Position numbers and translations under genes: made by a program. Under the pieces are notes generated by a model. It made no database searches. It saw nothing but the letters and a program-made list of their open reading frames with translations, and was not told where the DNA came from. A DNA stretch of 64,000 nt from Wyeomyia smithii. Taxonomy: Eukaryota; Arthropoda; Insecta; Diptera; Culicidae. This document shows positions 33,601 to 42,499 of this stretch, piece after piece. Position 1 is the stretch's first letter; every line of letters starts with the position of its first letter. The stretch covers positions 92,449,902-92,513,901 of the forward strand of contig NC_073695.1 of assembly GCF_029784165.1 (NCBI RefSeq), read 5' to 3'.

Positions 33601-36600
33601 CGCACTGAATTGAAATAGGGACGAGTTTTTTTTTTATTACTACGCCTTCGTAACTAAGCCCGTTACTCAGCTTTTCTGCAGCACCCGACTGCCGACAGTG
33701 ATTTCCTTCATACCTATATAAAGGACACGGAAGTTCGTCAACAATCTGTCATATTGGTGCTGCCTGTCCTACATCCAATGGAGCTGTACATAATATTGCT
33801 GTATCAATAATTTCTATTCATAGCGCATTCTCGATCATCCCCATAACAGTTTCTTGGCTTGCATATACTTTTTAACGAGATTTACATCGGTTTCTCCTTC
33901 TCAACTTTACGTGCATTTAGCATGGAAAACGCCTTCGTTTTTATTAATTTCTTAACTTAGCCAAAAATAGTTCACCTCCACGTAGGTAGAAATTGGGATG
34001 TTTTCCAATTACACTCAATCCACTTTTTCAAACATTGATAGACAAATTTTTCGCTGTAATTCCTACTTCTAGAAAAACAAAAAAGCTTATAAAATGGTGT
34101 TTTTAATATTGCTTCGCTTTAAAGATATAGAAGTGGTGAAAGCTGCAAACCTGCAAGCAGTGTTGCCACATTTTCATCTGTAATGGGAGCTGCCAAAATC
34201 TTTTTCGTCTTTACTATTTCCGGGAAAAATCTGTACCACTGGCCCAAAGTTTTTATTTTCTATATTTTCGAAAAAGCAATTGTTTAGAGAAAACTGTGAC
34301 TGCGTTGACTCAGTTAATATAAATTTTAAACTACTAGCTCGATTGTCAACAAAACTTTTGCACACTTAAGAATGGGGCTTTCCGGGATTTTCCACCAAAG
34401 ACTGCCCATACTGTGAAGCAAAAAACTTGGGAAAGACTGCTCACTAAGGCAAAGCAGTCAGCCCGACAACCGAACAAGACCTCAAGACGTAGAACAAGAA
34501 CCAACCAAGTTGTTACAAGAATTGGGTTATGCGAGAGTCATCGAACAAGGTAACAACAACAACGAAATTGCGTCATTGCTGGTTAAACTTAGCGGAGACG
34601 GCGAGCCATTGCGGTTCAATCTCCTGAAAATTCAACCAAAAAATTATGAAACCCATAATTCAGCAACACTATCGATATTTCGGATATTTTGTACCAATAT
34701 TTCAGTTTGGGTAAATCGAGATTTACAGAAAAATGTAAAAGTTGCCGTTTTTTTTTTTGGTAGTAAATTATGAGTCCGTGGATTGCAAGATCGCTGCGTA
34801 GTCGGTCAAAAAGTTTTGTCTAATCTTTTCTAACCATCTAAAAAATCTGTACTTTTTCTCTGTATGGTACAGAATCTGTAATCTGTATGGTACAGAATCT
34901 GTACCGAAAAAAACGAGAAAATCTGTACATTTCCAGATAAATCTGTACAGTTGGCAAAAGTGCCTGCAAGTTTTTCGAAAGCGCTATAATACAGATCTGG
35001 GTGGCGAAAACCTGGAAAATCAGGGAATGTCATGAAAGTAATTTTTTGATCGGGGAAATTGAAAAATAATTAGGGGAATTTTTTAAACGTGGTGCGATTT
35101 TTTTAAACGGCTCTTTCGCGCTACAACGAACTTTTTTCGGCAAAAAGGCTAAAGCGGGACTTTTACCGAGTTTACAACATTACAATGCACACAATGAAAC
35201 TCAGAATAATAAATTTTCAGAAAATTTTAAACAGTGAATATCAATCTAACACGCTTTCACTACGCCATTTTTTAATGAATACTGAAAAAACGAAGGAAGA
35301 GAGAATTAACATTGCATGAAAGCGAAATATTTCCCTGTGACGGTAGAAAAAAGCACTGACGTTTATGGTGGCTATTTTACACTTTCATGCAAAAGCACTG
35401 GAATTTTTCAGCCCTGATTCAGACATCTGCGTACCCTTCAGATTGATCCAGTCATACAATTTTTAATCACTTGTATGAATCGTAGTTTCTGGTCTCCTTT
35501 TCACCTAAAATGGTTTGTTTCTCACCAAAAAGTCTCTTTCCATCCCTCGTTTAAATCAGCTTTGGAATTGATGGTGCAATTCTGATAAACTAAACATTCG
35601 AACAATTTGCGAATACGGTAGTAATCGTGCTACAAAAGTCATACGTTATTGCCTTTTTTCAATACGCTTCTTTTATATTTTATATTCTTAGTCTGAATAT
35701 CTTTTTTTTTTAATTTTCAATGGCCTCTTTCGGTCTCCTTTTTGCCCTCTTTTTTCTCTAAAATTCATATTTTCGTGACACTCAGTCGCTACCAGCTCTG
35801 TTTACGAGATTCACGTGCCTGTCAAAGCTAACCTACCTTGGATAATTTGATATATTTTCATGAAATTTTTCGAATCTCGCTAAAATATGTTGAAAATTTA
35901 CCAAACAAGTTTCAAAATACATAAAAAAAATTTACTTAAGGTAAACTAAATTTAGGGTAAATTGCGTTAAACGTGAGTGAAGTTTGATAGAAGCTCAATG
36001 ATATAATTCTCACCGATGATCATGCAATACCGTTGATGTGATACTGACGGTTTACCAGGAAACTACAAAAAATTTAATTTCAAAGCTAATTTTTGACCTT
36101 GTGCAACAAACCGGAGTAATTTAGTGTGTTGAAAGGTCATCATTTCCCATGTACATATCGAATTATAGAACATTTCTTTCAACTTTTACTCAGAGCAATA
36201 GGAGCTTTCTGAGATACATATCAGTACTCGTTTTAAATATTTCTTTGGGAAATATCAACATGAAGACGAGTTATTTGGGAAATATAGTAAAAAGTGATAA
36301 ATTTTACTCCATTTCATGGTACGAACAACAAGTGACTGCCCAACACATTAAGTAAAAAGAAATTAAAATAATATTATCAATGCTGTTATTAAAATATTTA
36401 TTCGAATGTTTTATGAAAATTATCTGATCTCGCCAAACACTAACCTCAACCTTTTTTTTTTTTTTATTTACAGAGCTGTCGCCGCATATTTGCGTGCACT
36501 GAACCTTTCTCCATACAATGCTGTCGTACATGGCAATCTGGCTTGTGTTTACTATGAGCAAGGTCTTATTGATCTAGCTATTGATACTTATCGGCGTGCC

Positions 36601-38956
36601 ATCGAACTGCAACCGAATTTTCCCGATGCATACTGCAATCTGGCAAATGCCCTCAAAGAAAAGGGACAGGTACAGGAAGCAGAGGATTGCTACAACACGG
36701 CTCTTCGATTATGTCCCAACCACGCAGATTCGCTCAACAATCTGGCAAATATCAAGCGGGAACAAGGTTACATTGAAGAAGCCACAAGGCTGTATTTGAA
36801 AGCGTTAGAAGTATTTCCAGAATTTGCCGCAGCTCACTCTAATTTAGCATCGGTGTTGCAGCAGCAAGGAAAATTAAATGAAGCGTTGTTACATTACAAA
36901 GAGGCCATTCGTATTCAGCCAACGTTTGCAGATGCGTACTCTAATATGGGGAATACGTTGAAGGAGATGCAGGATGTGGCAGGAGCACTTCAATGTTATA
37001 CTAGGGCCATTCAAATCAATCCGGCTTTTGCCGATGCCCATAGTAATCTGGCCAGTATTCACAAAGATTCTGGAAACATTCCGGACGCAATTCAGTCTTA
37101 TCGGACAGCTCTTAAGCTTAAACCGGACTTTCCTGATGCATATTGTAATTTGGCACACTGCTTGCAGATCGTTTGCGATTGGACAGACTACGAGGCTCGC
37201 ATGAAAAAACTTGTAGCAATTGTGGCTGATCAGTTAGAAAAGAACCGTTTACCGTCGGTTCATCCACATCATTCAATGTTATATCCATTATCACATGATT
37301 TTCGCAAAGCGATTGCCGCACGTCATGCAAATTTATGTTTGGAGAAAATAAATATTTTGCATAAACCGCCGTATAAATTCTCTCGGGAACTGAATGGGCG
37401 CTTGAGGATCGGTTATGTAAGTAGCGATTTTGGAAATCATCCTACATCGCATTTAATGCAATCGATTCCCGGAATGCACGATCGTTCGCAAATAGAAGTT
37501 TTTTGCTACGCGCTTAGTCCAGACGATGGAACCACGTTTCGAAGTAAAATTTCTCGGGAAGGCGAACATTTTGTTGAACTGTCACAAATTGCTTGCAACG
37601 GCAAAGCAGCCGATCGCATCCATGCCGACGGTATCCATATTTTAGTTAACATGAACGGATACACCAAAGGAGCCCGTAATGAGATTTTTGCTTTGCGACC
37701 AGCACCAATTCAAGTTATGTGGCTGGGTTATCCTGGAACCAGTGGCGCTAGTTTTATGGATTATATTATAACTGATATAGTAACATCGCCTATGGAATTG
37801 GCCGACCAGTACAGCGAGAAATTAGCATATATGCCACACACATATTTCATCGGTGATCATCGCCAAATGTTTCCTCATCTGAAGGAGCGCTTGATTGTAA
37901 GCGGTAAACAGCAAAGCAACCAATTAGTAGACAACGTCGCTGTTATTAATGCGACTGATCTTTCTCCGTTAGTTGAAAATACTGATGTTAAAACTGTTCG
38001 TGAAGTCGTTATTGCAAACAAGCCGATGGAAATCCAGCACAAAGTCGTCGAGCTTCCAACAACAACTCCGGTCGAAACAATGATCGCATCTGGTCAAATT
38101 CAAACTTCGTTAAATGGCGTTGTTGTTCAGAATGGATTGGCTACTACCCAGACTAACAACAAAGCTGCTACTGGCGAAGAAGTTCCGCAAAACATTGTCG
38201 TCACAACACGGCAACAATACGGCCTACCAGACGATGCAGTCGTGTACTGCAATTTCAATCAATTGTACAAAATTGATCCTCACACACTAACATCATGGGT
38301 CACTATCCTGAAGCACGTTCCAAATTCGGTACTTTGGTTACTTCGTTTTCCCGCCGTCGGGGAGACCAACATACAAGCCGCCGCGCAACAATTGGGTCTA
38401 GCACCTGGAAGAATTATTTTCTCCAATGTAGCCGCCAAGGAAGAACACGTAAGACGAGGTCAATTGGCCGATGTTTGCTTAGACACGCCTTTATGTAACG
38501 GCCATACCACATCAATGGACGTTCTGTGGACGGGAACACCGGTGGTTACATTGCCCGCTGAAACACTGGCTTCCAGGTGAGTGAATTGGCGTAACGATAT
38601 GTTTGCTTTTATGGAGGAAGCGTTGCCTATCTATTCATAAACTATCCAATAAATAAAAAAACGATTCATGAACATCTTTTTTTAGGGTCGCTGCATCACA
38701 ACTAGCCACACTTGGTTGTCCAGAACTAATTGCTCGAACCCGGCAAGAATATCAGGACATCGCCATTAAATTGGGCACTGATAAAGAGTATCTGCGGGCA
38801 ATACGCGCCAAAGTTTGGGTGGCACGATGTGAAAGTCCTTTATTCGACTGTAAACAGTATGCACAAGGTTTAGAAACGCTGTTCTACAAAATGTGGGAAA
38901 GATTCGCTCGCGGAGACCGACCCGATCATATCTCGGCTAAGGAAAGCTCCAAGTGA
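9059..38956 (+). CDS. OGT: O-GlcNAc transferase (OGT / super sex combs), 7 exons
   Basis: UDP-GlcNAc:protein Ser/Thr O-GlcNAc transferase (GT41), the single nucleocytoplasmic enzyme that modifies nuclear and cytosolic proteins; in Drosophila it is the Polycomb-group gene super sex combs. Joined exons: 9059-9242, 10722-10932, 11344-11527, 11592-11660, 24541-24737, 36474-38576, 38686-38956 (3219 nt, 1072 aa; human OGT is 1046). Order: Q-rich N-terminus (residues 1-61), TPR superhelix (about 62-510), N-catalytic lobe, intervening domain (about 740-865), C-catalytic lobe. Key residues present: His547 (HPHHSML), Asp600 (SSDFGNH), Lys881 (NQLYKIDP), and the HTT of CNGHTTSMD that contacts the UDP phosphates. 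From residue 62 to His547 I see no indel against human OGT. Odd: PAETLASR where PGETLASR is usual. Introns are 1479, 411, 64, 12880, 11736 and 109 nt. Identification is near certain. Confidence 0.97.
9243..10721 (+). other. OGT intron 1
   Basis: Holds the palindromic MITE at 9730-9912. Around 10595-10680 is a scrap of a family with ATTACGTAACGC followed by a CCCCTTCCCC block, seen again at 17911-18007. Otherwise AT-rich with nothing recognisable. Confidence 0.6.
9730..9912. mobile_element. Palindromic MITE (CAGTC..ACCTCGATATAAGG)
   Basis: A 183-bp element with inverted ends CAGTCCTACCTCGATATAAG and its complement (one mismatch), flanked by TA at 9728-9729 and 9913-9914. The CGATATAA motif is repeated inside the right arm. 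Tc1/mariner-type MITE. Confidence 0.8.
10722..10932 (+). CDS. OGT: OGT coding exon 2 (first TPRs)
   Basis: Acceptor TTCTTTTACAG|GA, donor TACAG|GTATGA. It encodes ELAHREYQAVDYENAERH through NPLLAEAY, which aligns without gaps to the first TPRs of human OGT. The codon split at the end (AG|C) gives Ser of the next YSNLGN repeat. Confidence 0.97.
11344..11527 (+). CDS. OGT: OGT coding exon 3 (TPRs)
   Basis: Acceptor CTTTCAG|CAACCTGG, donor AATCCG|GTATAA. It encodes NLGNVYKERGQLQEALENYR through VTALQYNP, two TPR motifs. A 64-nt intron follows. Confidence 0.97.
11592..11660 (+). CDS. OGT: OGT coding exon 4
   Basis: A 69-nt exon encoding DLYCVRSDLGNLLKALGR then LDEAK, with acceptor TTATTTAG and donor AAG|GTAAGT. 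It ends in phase 0 inside a TPR helix hairpin. The next constitutive exon is 12.9 kb away; a possible cassette exon lies 206 nt downstream. Confidence 0.96.
11867..11926 (+). other. OGT: Candidate 60-nt cassette exon in OGT intron 4
   Basis: Bounded by a plausible acceptor (TTAATAGATTTTAG|TCACC) and donor (AACGAG|GTAGGT). It is exactly 60 nt, open in the required phase 0, and would insert 20 residues (SPMRHDYRQAMQFYIKPSNE) between LDEAK and ACYLKAIE of a TPR. OGT homologues I know lack an insert here, so if real it would be alternative. It could equally be chance. Confidence 0.3.
14386..14898. mobile_element. TIR element, TACTGCCGC family (copy 3)
   Basis: A 513-bp element with ends TACTGCCGCT and the inverse AGCGGCAGTA (allowing one mismatch), flanked by TA at 14384-14385 and 14899-14900. 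Inside are CATAACAGTCC motifs at 14401 and 14547. The same motif lies just outside the element at 13891, 14051 and 14946, suggesting a larger disrupted relative around it. Confidence 0.65.
15517..15630. repeat. (ATT)n microsatellite
   Basis: An imperfect ATT/TTA trinucleotide tract of about 110 bp. Confidence 0.85.
16144..17056. mobile_element. TIR element (GGGGAACAACGGGCAAGACGG ends)
   Basis: A 913-bp element. The left end GGGGAACAACGGGCAAGACG is mirrored by CGTGTTGCCCGTTGTTCCCT on the right, with TA flanks at 16142-16143 and 17057-17058. CTTGCCC/GGGCAAG motifs recur inside. There is no convincing transposase; open stretches near 16474-16886 look random. Confidence 0.7.
17578..17790 (+). 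mobile_element. tRNA-derived SINE, Feilai-like (copy 1)
   Basis: The 5' part is tRNA-like: GGTCTCGAGGTACGATGCTG, an anticodon-type stem-loop CTGGC-CTAACAA-GCCAG (anticodon position AAC, tRNA-Val-like), and a Pol III B box GGTTCGAGTCTC. The tRNA-unrelated body ends in GGCTTTGCTTTGCTTTT. Two further copies lie in this window. The family name is from memory of Aedes SINEs. Confidence 0.8.
17911..18007. repeat. ATTACGTAACGC repeat scrap
   Basis: AAATTACGTAACGC occurs twice about 60 bp apart, with CCCCTTTCTC and CCCCTCCCCTCC blocks. A related scrap is at 10595-10680. Probably a MITE or LINE UTR fragment; not resolved. Confidence 0.4.
18179..18358 (+). mobile_element. tRNA-derived SINE, 5' truncated (copy 2)
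   Basis: Begins at CGATGCTGG, so the A-box portion is missing. It retains the B box (GGTTCGAGTCAC) and the same body and 3' end as the 17578 copy, with about ten differences and a shorter internal block. Confidence 0.8.
18659..18916. mobile_element. Near-perfect palindromic MITE
   Basis: A 258-bp inverted repeat: CACACTTAAA on the left, TTTAAGTGTG on the right, with arms that keep pairing through GCCGGG, GAGAACGGCACCACTGAGTG and GACAGCTGT. TA flanks at 18657-18658 and 18917-18918. The arms match so well that both strands show the same open stretch, which is not a gene. Confidence 0.85.
20429..20524. repeat. 48-bp tandem duplication
   Basis: Two identical 48-bp units (AAAACTTGCATCAAGCACGC...) followed by the first few bases of a third (CTTGCC). 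Confidence 0.9.
20828..21332. repeat. Direct repeats flanking a palindromic MITE
   Basis: About 120 bp at 20828-20946 recur at 21211-21332 with around 85 percent identity (TTTTTCAACC..TCATTTGCT..AGCAAAATATTACAA). Between them, 20947-21209 is an inverted-repeat element with CACTGGT ends and inner arms TGCACTCCAAAAG / CTTTTGGAATGCA. Confidence 0.6.
21667..21752 (-). repeat. tRNA-like repeat (SINE head or tRNA fossil)
   Basis: On the minus strand: A-box-like TTTAGCCGAAATG, a stem TCCGC...GCGGA around CTTGTCAA (loop of 8, one too many), and a B box GAGTTCGAATCT. It resembles a Pol III-transcribed tRNA head. The odd loop and lack of an acceptor stem argue against a functional tRNA. Confidence 0.45.
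22381..22450 (-). repeat. tRNA-like repeat with A and B boxes
   Basis: On the minus strand TAGTTTAATTGG fits the A-box consensus and GGTTCAAGTTC the B box, about 40 nt apart. I cannot fold a proper anticodon arm, so this is a SINE head or tRNA fossil rather than a gene. Confidence 0.4.
24541..24737 (+). CDS. OGT: OGT coding exon 5 (TPRs)
   Basis: Acceptor ACCAAACTAG|GCATGC, donor GATCG|GTGAGT. It encodes ACYLKAIETRPDFAVAWSNL through NLGNVLKEARIFD, strongly conserved TPRs. The split codon CG|A gives the Arg joining exon 6. Confidence 0.97.
27556..31197. mobile_element. 3.6-kb foldback element
   Basis: The outer ends TTAACCGTTATGTACTCGG and CCGAGTACATAACGGTTAA are inverted. The arms stay alignable for about 1.0-1.2 kb (27556-28790 against 30200-31197) through GGTACCCG, GACCGATTTTC, GGGCCCTATATGGCCACCAA and GCGCCACCCCATTTTAAGTC blocks. 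The left arm has about 140 bp extra near 27590-27755. A second, inner inverted pair (about 28850-29130 and 29260-29440, sharing CTACAACTTTG and CTACGAAAG motifs) lies in the centre. No transposase is visible; non-autonomous foldback type. Confidence 0.8.
29520..29860 (+). other. Promoter/LTR-like segment in foldback centre
   Basis: A GC-richer island in the AT-rich centre, with a TATATAAG box (about 29703), AATAAA (29763) and GTGTCTTAGAG downstream, arranged like a solo LTR or a Pol II promoter plus leader. I found no matching terminal TG..CA and target duplication, so the LTR reading is only a suggestion. Confidence 0.25.
33626..33740 (-). repeat. Possible 3' end of a minus-strand retroposon
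   Basis: A poly-T run at 33626-33635 is followed by ATTACTACGCCTTCG; on the minus strand this reads as a unit ending GGCGTAGTAAT then poly-A. A short GC-richer body extends to about 33740. The family is not identified. Confidence 0.3.
36474..38576 (+). CDS. OGT: OGT coding exon 6 (TPRs to C-catalytic lobe)
   Basis: A 2103-nt exon after a long pyrimidine tract (poly-T, then ATTTACAG). It encodes residues 282-983: the remaining TPRs, the linker with HPHHSMLYPLSH, the GYVSSDFGNHPTSH loop, the insect-type intervening domain with NGLATTQTNNKAATGEEVP, then FNQLYKIDP, RFPAVGE, CNGHTTSMDVLW and ETLASR. The donor is CCAG|GTGAGT. No frameshift or stop interrupts it. Confidence 0.98.
38686..38956 (+). 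CDS. OGT: OGT terminal coding exon 7
   Basis: Acceptor CATCTTTTTTTAG|GGTCGC after a 109-nt intron. It encodes VAASQLATLGCPELIARTRQ through PDHISAKESSK and TGA, the end of the C-catalytic lobe. Length and content match the C-terminus of animal OGTs. Confidence 0.97.
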
Positions 38957-39897
38957 ACAGCAAATTGACGCCCGTACTGATGAGAGTTTAAAGAAAAACC
39001 AAATAGTTTACAGAAAGGGCATGTAAACTTCTAGTAATTATATATTGTTGAATGAAATGGGTCACGGTGTGGTAGATTAAGTCTTAGACGAAAATTTTGT
39101 TTTTTATCTAACAACGGGAATTTTTCAAAATTGACAAATGTAATCTTTTGAAATTCTGTTTAATTTATAAGTATCATTCGCTTTTAATAGCTGGTCAAAA
39201 TTTGTATAAAGTATATTAGCAATATGAAAATCAATAATAATTATTATTCATAAAGCTGAAGTTGAATAAATAGCTTGCTTGTTCGTACAGTACAGCGTGT
39301 CAGTAAATGAATCCAGTAAAAAATGCTTTAGTTTAAATTTTTAATAAATTGATTGAAATACACAGAAAGGCATCCGAAACATTTAAAATCTACTTTCAAT
39401 AATTTCGAAACGTACAACAGAAAGCATCATTCAACAACCAACGTTTTGTAGATAGTGTCATCTGTTATATGATTACTATGTAGTTGAATATATTCTGTAA
39501 TGACGTCCTAAGTATAATAAACTTTACAAGCGGCACTAGCACGAACTTTACCAATAAAGTTTGTCTGTCGAAGTTAAACGTCATAATTACAAACAATCAT
39601 CACCCAAGCCAACACGATGTAAGTCATTTATGGAAACTTAGGGTGGATTTCCGGTTGCTTGCACCTATGATCGTTTCCTCTCAACATTTTTATCGAAAAG
39701 AATAAGTTTGTACATAGACACTTCTTAGCTTAGTGGGTTTTTAGTGACAGCCACAGTATAGCAGAAAGTTATATTTTCTGTATATGGAATTAACAACTTT
39801 ATCAATAATAGAGTGTAATAAAATTCATGTTACTTATGTGCTTAATAATTTCTTGATGAGATGTCTCTCTCCAGTGTGGGTGGTTCGTCGTGTCCTA
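38957..39897 (+). other. OGT: OGT 3'UTR and downstream
   Basis: No ORF of note. AATAAA signals occur at 39265-39270, 39343-39348 and 39817-39822, so the 3'UTR could be about 330, 410 or 880 nt. I cannot tell which is used. The mariner copy begins just after the last signal. Confidence 0.5.
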
Positions 39898-41240
39898 TAA
39901 TTTCAACAGATGTAACGTATGCATTAAATAAAATAGACATTTTTTATTGATTTTTGAGAGCCAGTGGCGTTAACTAGTGGCGAATTTAAACATGCCATCC
40001 CTATCTGATATATGTTCACTGTTCATAAAACGTGTTTGAACGTGATTTGCTCAGTATTTTCTTAGCTATGGCGAAGAGTGTGCGGAATCTCCGTGCGATG
40101 GTTTGTTCGTTCAAATCATTACACCCTAATTCAAAGAAGTCGTTCATAGTGAATCATTTTGTTTCGGAGGGATATTCAAGATCGGGTATTTATAAGATTA
40201 TTGCGTTGCTGGACAAAGGAAAATCCATCGAAAGAAAGCCAGGAGTGGGCCGTCATACGGTGCTGACAGACACCAAAGTACAACAGAAGCTGAGAAGGAT
40301 AACCGGAGGCAAAGTGGCGAAGTCATACCGGTCTTTAGCTGAAAAATTTGGAACAACCGGTCAAACGGTAAAAAAATATTTGCGGAACATGGACATTGTC
40401 ATGAGGAAGCGTAAATCTAAACCTGAAGTGTCAGAACAACAAGCTGAAACCCAAAAACGGCGCATAAAAAAGATGGCTGCAGAAATTTTCCCAGCCAAAC
40501 GACACGTTAGGGTGTTGATGGATGATGAAACTTATTTGACTCTGGATGGCAACGATTGGCAAGGAACTGGATATTTCACGTCTCCGCATAAACCTGTAGA
40601 CGACAAAGTGAAATATATTTCGCATGCAAAGTTTCCCAAGAAAGTTCTCTTGTGGCTAACCATAATTGAAAAAGGAATGTCAAATCCAATACTTTTCCCT
40701 TCTGGTCTGGCAGTTATTGCGGAGGTTTACAGCACCCAATGCTTACCTGAAGTCTCCAAGTTTATAAAGAAGTTCCACGGAAATGATGATATTGTGTTTT
40801 GGCCTGAGCTTGCATAATCACATTACGCAAAGAAGTCATTAGAGGAAATGAAACGTTTAACGATACCTGTGGTACCCAAGGATTCCAACCCTCCCAACAT
40901 TCCGCAACTACGTCCAATCGAAAATTTCTGGGCTAACCTGAAAAGAAGAATCTAATGCAGACAATTTTGTGGCCAAAAATACTGATGAACTGATCAAGAG
41001 GACGAAGAGTGTACTAAAAAATATCCCAACAAGTCTTTTTTCGAGTTCTATGGCTAATGTTCCAGCTAACTGCCGCAAAGCAGCCAGAAAAGGTGTAAAT
41101 TTATTTTTGCAAGGAACAATACGTGTTCTCAATGCAAATAAAAAAACTGTTCGAATATATGTATTGTGGTTATTGATTCAGCTCACTTTGAAAAATGTCT
41201 ACTTTATTAAATGCATACGTTACCTACAGTTTGAATTTCG
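39898..41240 (+). mobile_element. Tc1/mariner element (DD37E type), dead
   Basis: The left TIR at 39907-39944 (GTAACGTATGCATT..AATAAA..TAGACATTTTT) is matched by the inverse at 41191-41234, about 90 percent over 35 bp. The span of about 1.34 kb is normal for mariner-like elements. No clean TA duplication is left at the right end. The transposase within is inactivated (see its entry). Inserted just downstream of OGT. Confidence 0.85.
40068..41160 (+). pseudogene. DD37E mariner transposase, inactivated
   Basis: ATG at 40068 (MAKSVRNLRAMVCSFK). An N-terminal helix-turn-helix region (SRSGIYKIIALLDKG, then RSLAEKFGTTGQTVKKYLRN) is followed by the catalytic domain: VLMDDETYLTLD holds the first Asp. 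The second site reads FWPELA where FWPDLA is expected, so the catalytic Asp is Glu; a TAA then interrupts the frame at 40815-40817. The third acidic residue is intact in LRPIENFWANLKRR, and 37 residues separate sites two and three. A frameshift near 40950 moves the C-terminus (NTDELIKRTKSVLKNIP) to another frame. Confidence 0.9.
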
Positions 41241-41322
41241 CCATGGGTATTCCACACCTCATCAATACTTATAAGTTACCAATGTGAACTGAAAAAAATT
41301 AAGGTTAACTTATTTTGAGCTG

Positions 41323-41536
41323 CTCTTCTAGACATAGGAAAAGCATTTGACTGTTTGACATAAAGGTTTGATTGCGAAACAGTTAAGTTTTCATTTTACA
41401 ATTTTCATAATCAAAATTTAAAAAAATAATTAGCTGACCGAACTTTGCAGGTTTACCAGAATAAAAAATCTGATAGATATCTTATTAGAGCAGGTGTGCC
41501 TAATGGTTTTATATTAGGTCCAGTCCTGTACAACGT
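41323..41536 (+). pseudogene. Jockey-like LINE reverse transcriptase scrap
   Basis: Reads AALLDIGKAFDCL (RT motif A region, Asp present), then after two stops LADRTLQVYQNKKSDRYLI and RAGVPNGFILGPVLYNV (motif B, with Asn-Gly-Phe for the usual Gln-Gly-Ser). Both ends are truncated; the YADD motif is missing. It directly abuts the mariner copy. Confidence 0.75.
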
Positions 41537-41564
41537 TCCCCAGAGTGGCGACTACCGGGAGAAT

Positions 41565-41780
41565 CAGGAGATATCACCCAGCAAACCAGAAGTCGTATAA
41601 GAATGTTAATTCTAAGTCGCTTAAATGTGCATATCAAGTTGAAATTATAGAAGATGCAACATTGAATTTGTTTTTAACGTATAGAAATAAAATCCTCAGG
41701 AGACATCACCCAGCAAACCAGAAGTCGTATAAAAACGTTAATTCTGAGTCGCTCAAATGTACATATCAAGTTGGAATTAT
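41565..41780. repeat. Tandem repeat, period 132 bp
   Basis: An 84-bp block (CAGGAGATATCACCCAGCAA...) at 41565-41649 recurs at 41697-41780 with about 90 percent identity. Traces of the same family (GTCGTATAA, TTTGCTGGGTAGGAG) continue past the MITE that follows. Confidence 0.75.
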
Positions 41781-41805
41781 TAATTAATGCAATATTAGGT
41801 CGATA

Positions 41806-42499
41806 TACAGGGTGTTAGGTAGCTCACTTAAAATCCTTTAAAGGGTAATAGAGGACCCTATTTGATGAAAAAAAAAAAATCCTTCTACGCATATGGTCAG
41901 AATTCAACTACTGCAGAGTTATTCACATTTTCAGTTTTCGGTTATGTTTGCCTTTAACGAGGTCTATCACAAGAAGTGTGATAGCTAGCTTATTTCTGTT
42001 GATTTCGTTGGATAGCTGAGAAAATTTCGTAATCAATAATGTCCTAAAAACGGCCAACTAGAGGAAATAAAAAGCACTTAGAAAGGAACAAACGTGAAAT
42101 CGAATGTTTTTGAGTACTAAACTTCAATTTTCTCTCTGAAATGTGTGATAAACATGGATTTTGTTGTTAACTAAATTAAACATTGAAATCCACTCTACAA
42201 GTTGTTCTTTGACATCAAGCATCTAGCTTTATTAGTTTAGCCGCTATTTCACTTTAAAAGCAATAAGTCGCGCCTTCATTTAGTGTTGTAAGGATCACAA
42301 TTGTCTGCTTCACTGTGTTTACTTAGATGCGTCGTTGCATGAAGGCGCAACTTTTTAACCGCAACATAACCGAAAACTGGAAAAAGTGAATAACTCTGCA
42401 ATAGTTGAATTTTGACCAGAGCGTAGAAGGATTTTTTTCATCAAATAGGGTCCTCTATCGCCCCTTAAAGGATTTTAAGTAGCTACCTAACACCCTGTG
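41806..42499. mobile_element. 694-bp MITE with long TIRs
   Basis: Ends TACAGGGTGTTAGGTAGCT and the inverse, with arms pairing for about 150 bp (GGACCCTATTTGATGAAAAA, TCCTTCTACGC, GTTTTCGGTTATGTT). TA flanks at 41804-41805 and 42500-42501. No ORF. Tc1/mariner-type ends. Confidence 0.85.

Larger units (their letters stand above)
24738..36473 (+). other. OGT intron 5 (11.7 kb)
   Basis: Dominated by the foldback element at 27556-31197. Other stretches (24738-27555, 31198-36473) are AT-rich. They hold a perfect 22-nt hairpin at 25946-25967, a minus-strand poly-A retroposon end near 33626, and a 34417-34640 open stretch that I cannot assign. No host exon other than the listed ones is supported. 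Confidence 0.55.

Noticed and set aside
34417..34773. Open stretch containing VIEQGNNNNEIASLLVKLSG
   Set aside because: Coding-like in places, but no family recognised and no clear start; probably a repeat remnant.
36406..36473. Upstream extension of the long OGT exon 6 frame to an ATG at 36406
   Set aside because: This part is intron, including the poly-pyrimidine tract and ATTTACAG acceptor; OGT homology starts exactly at 36474.
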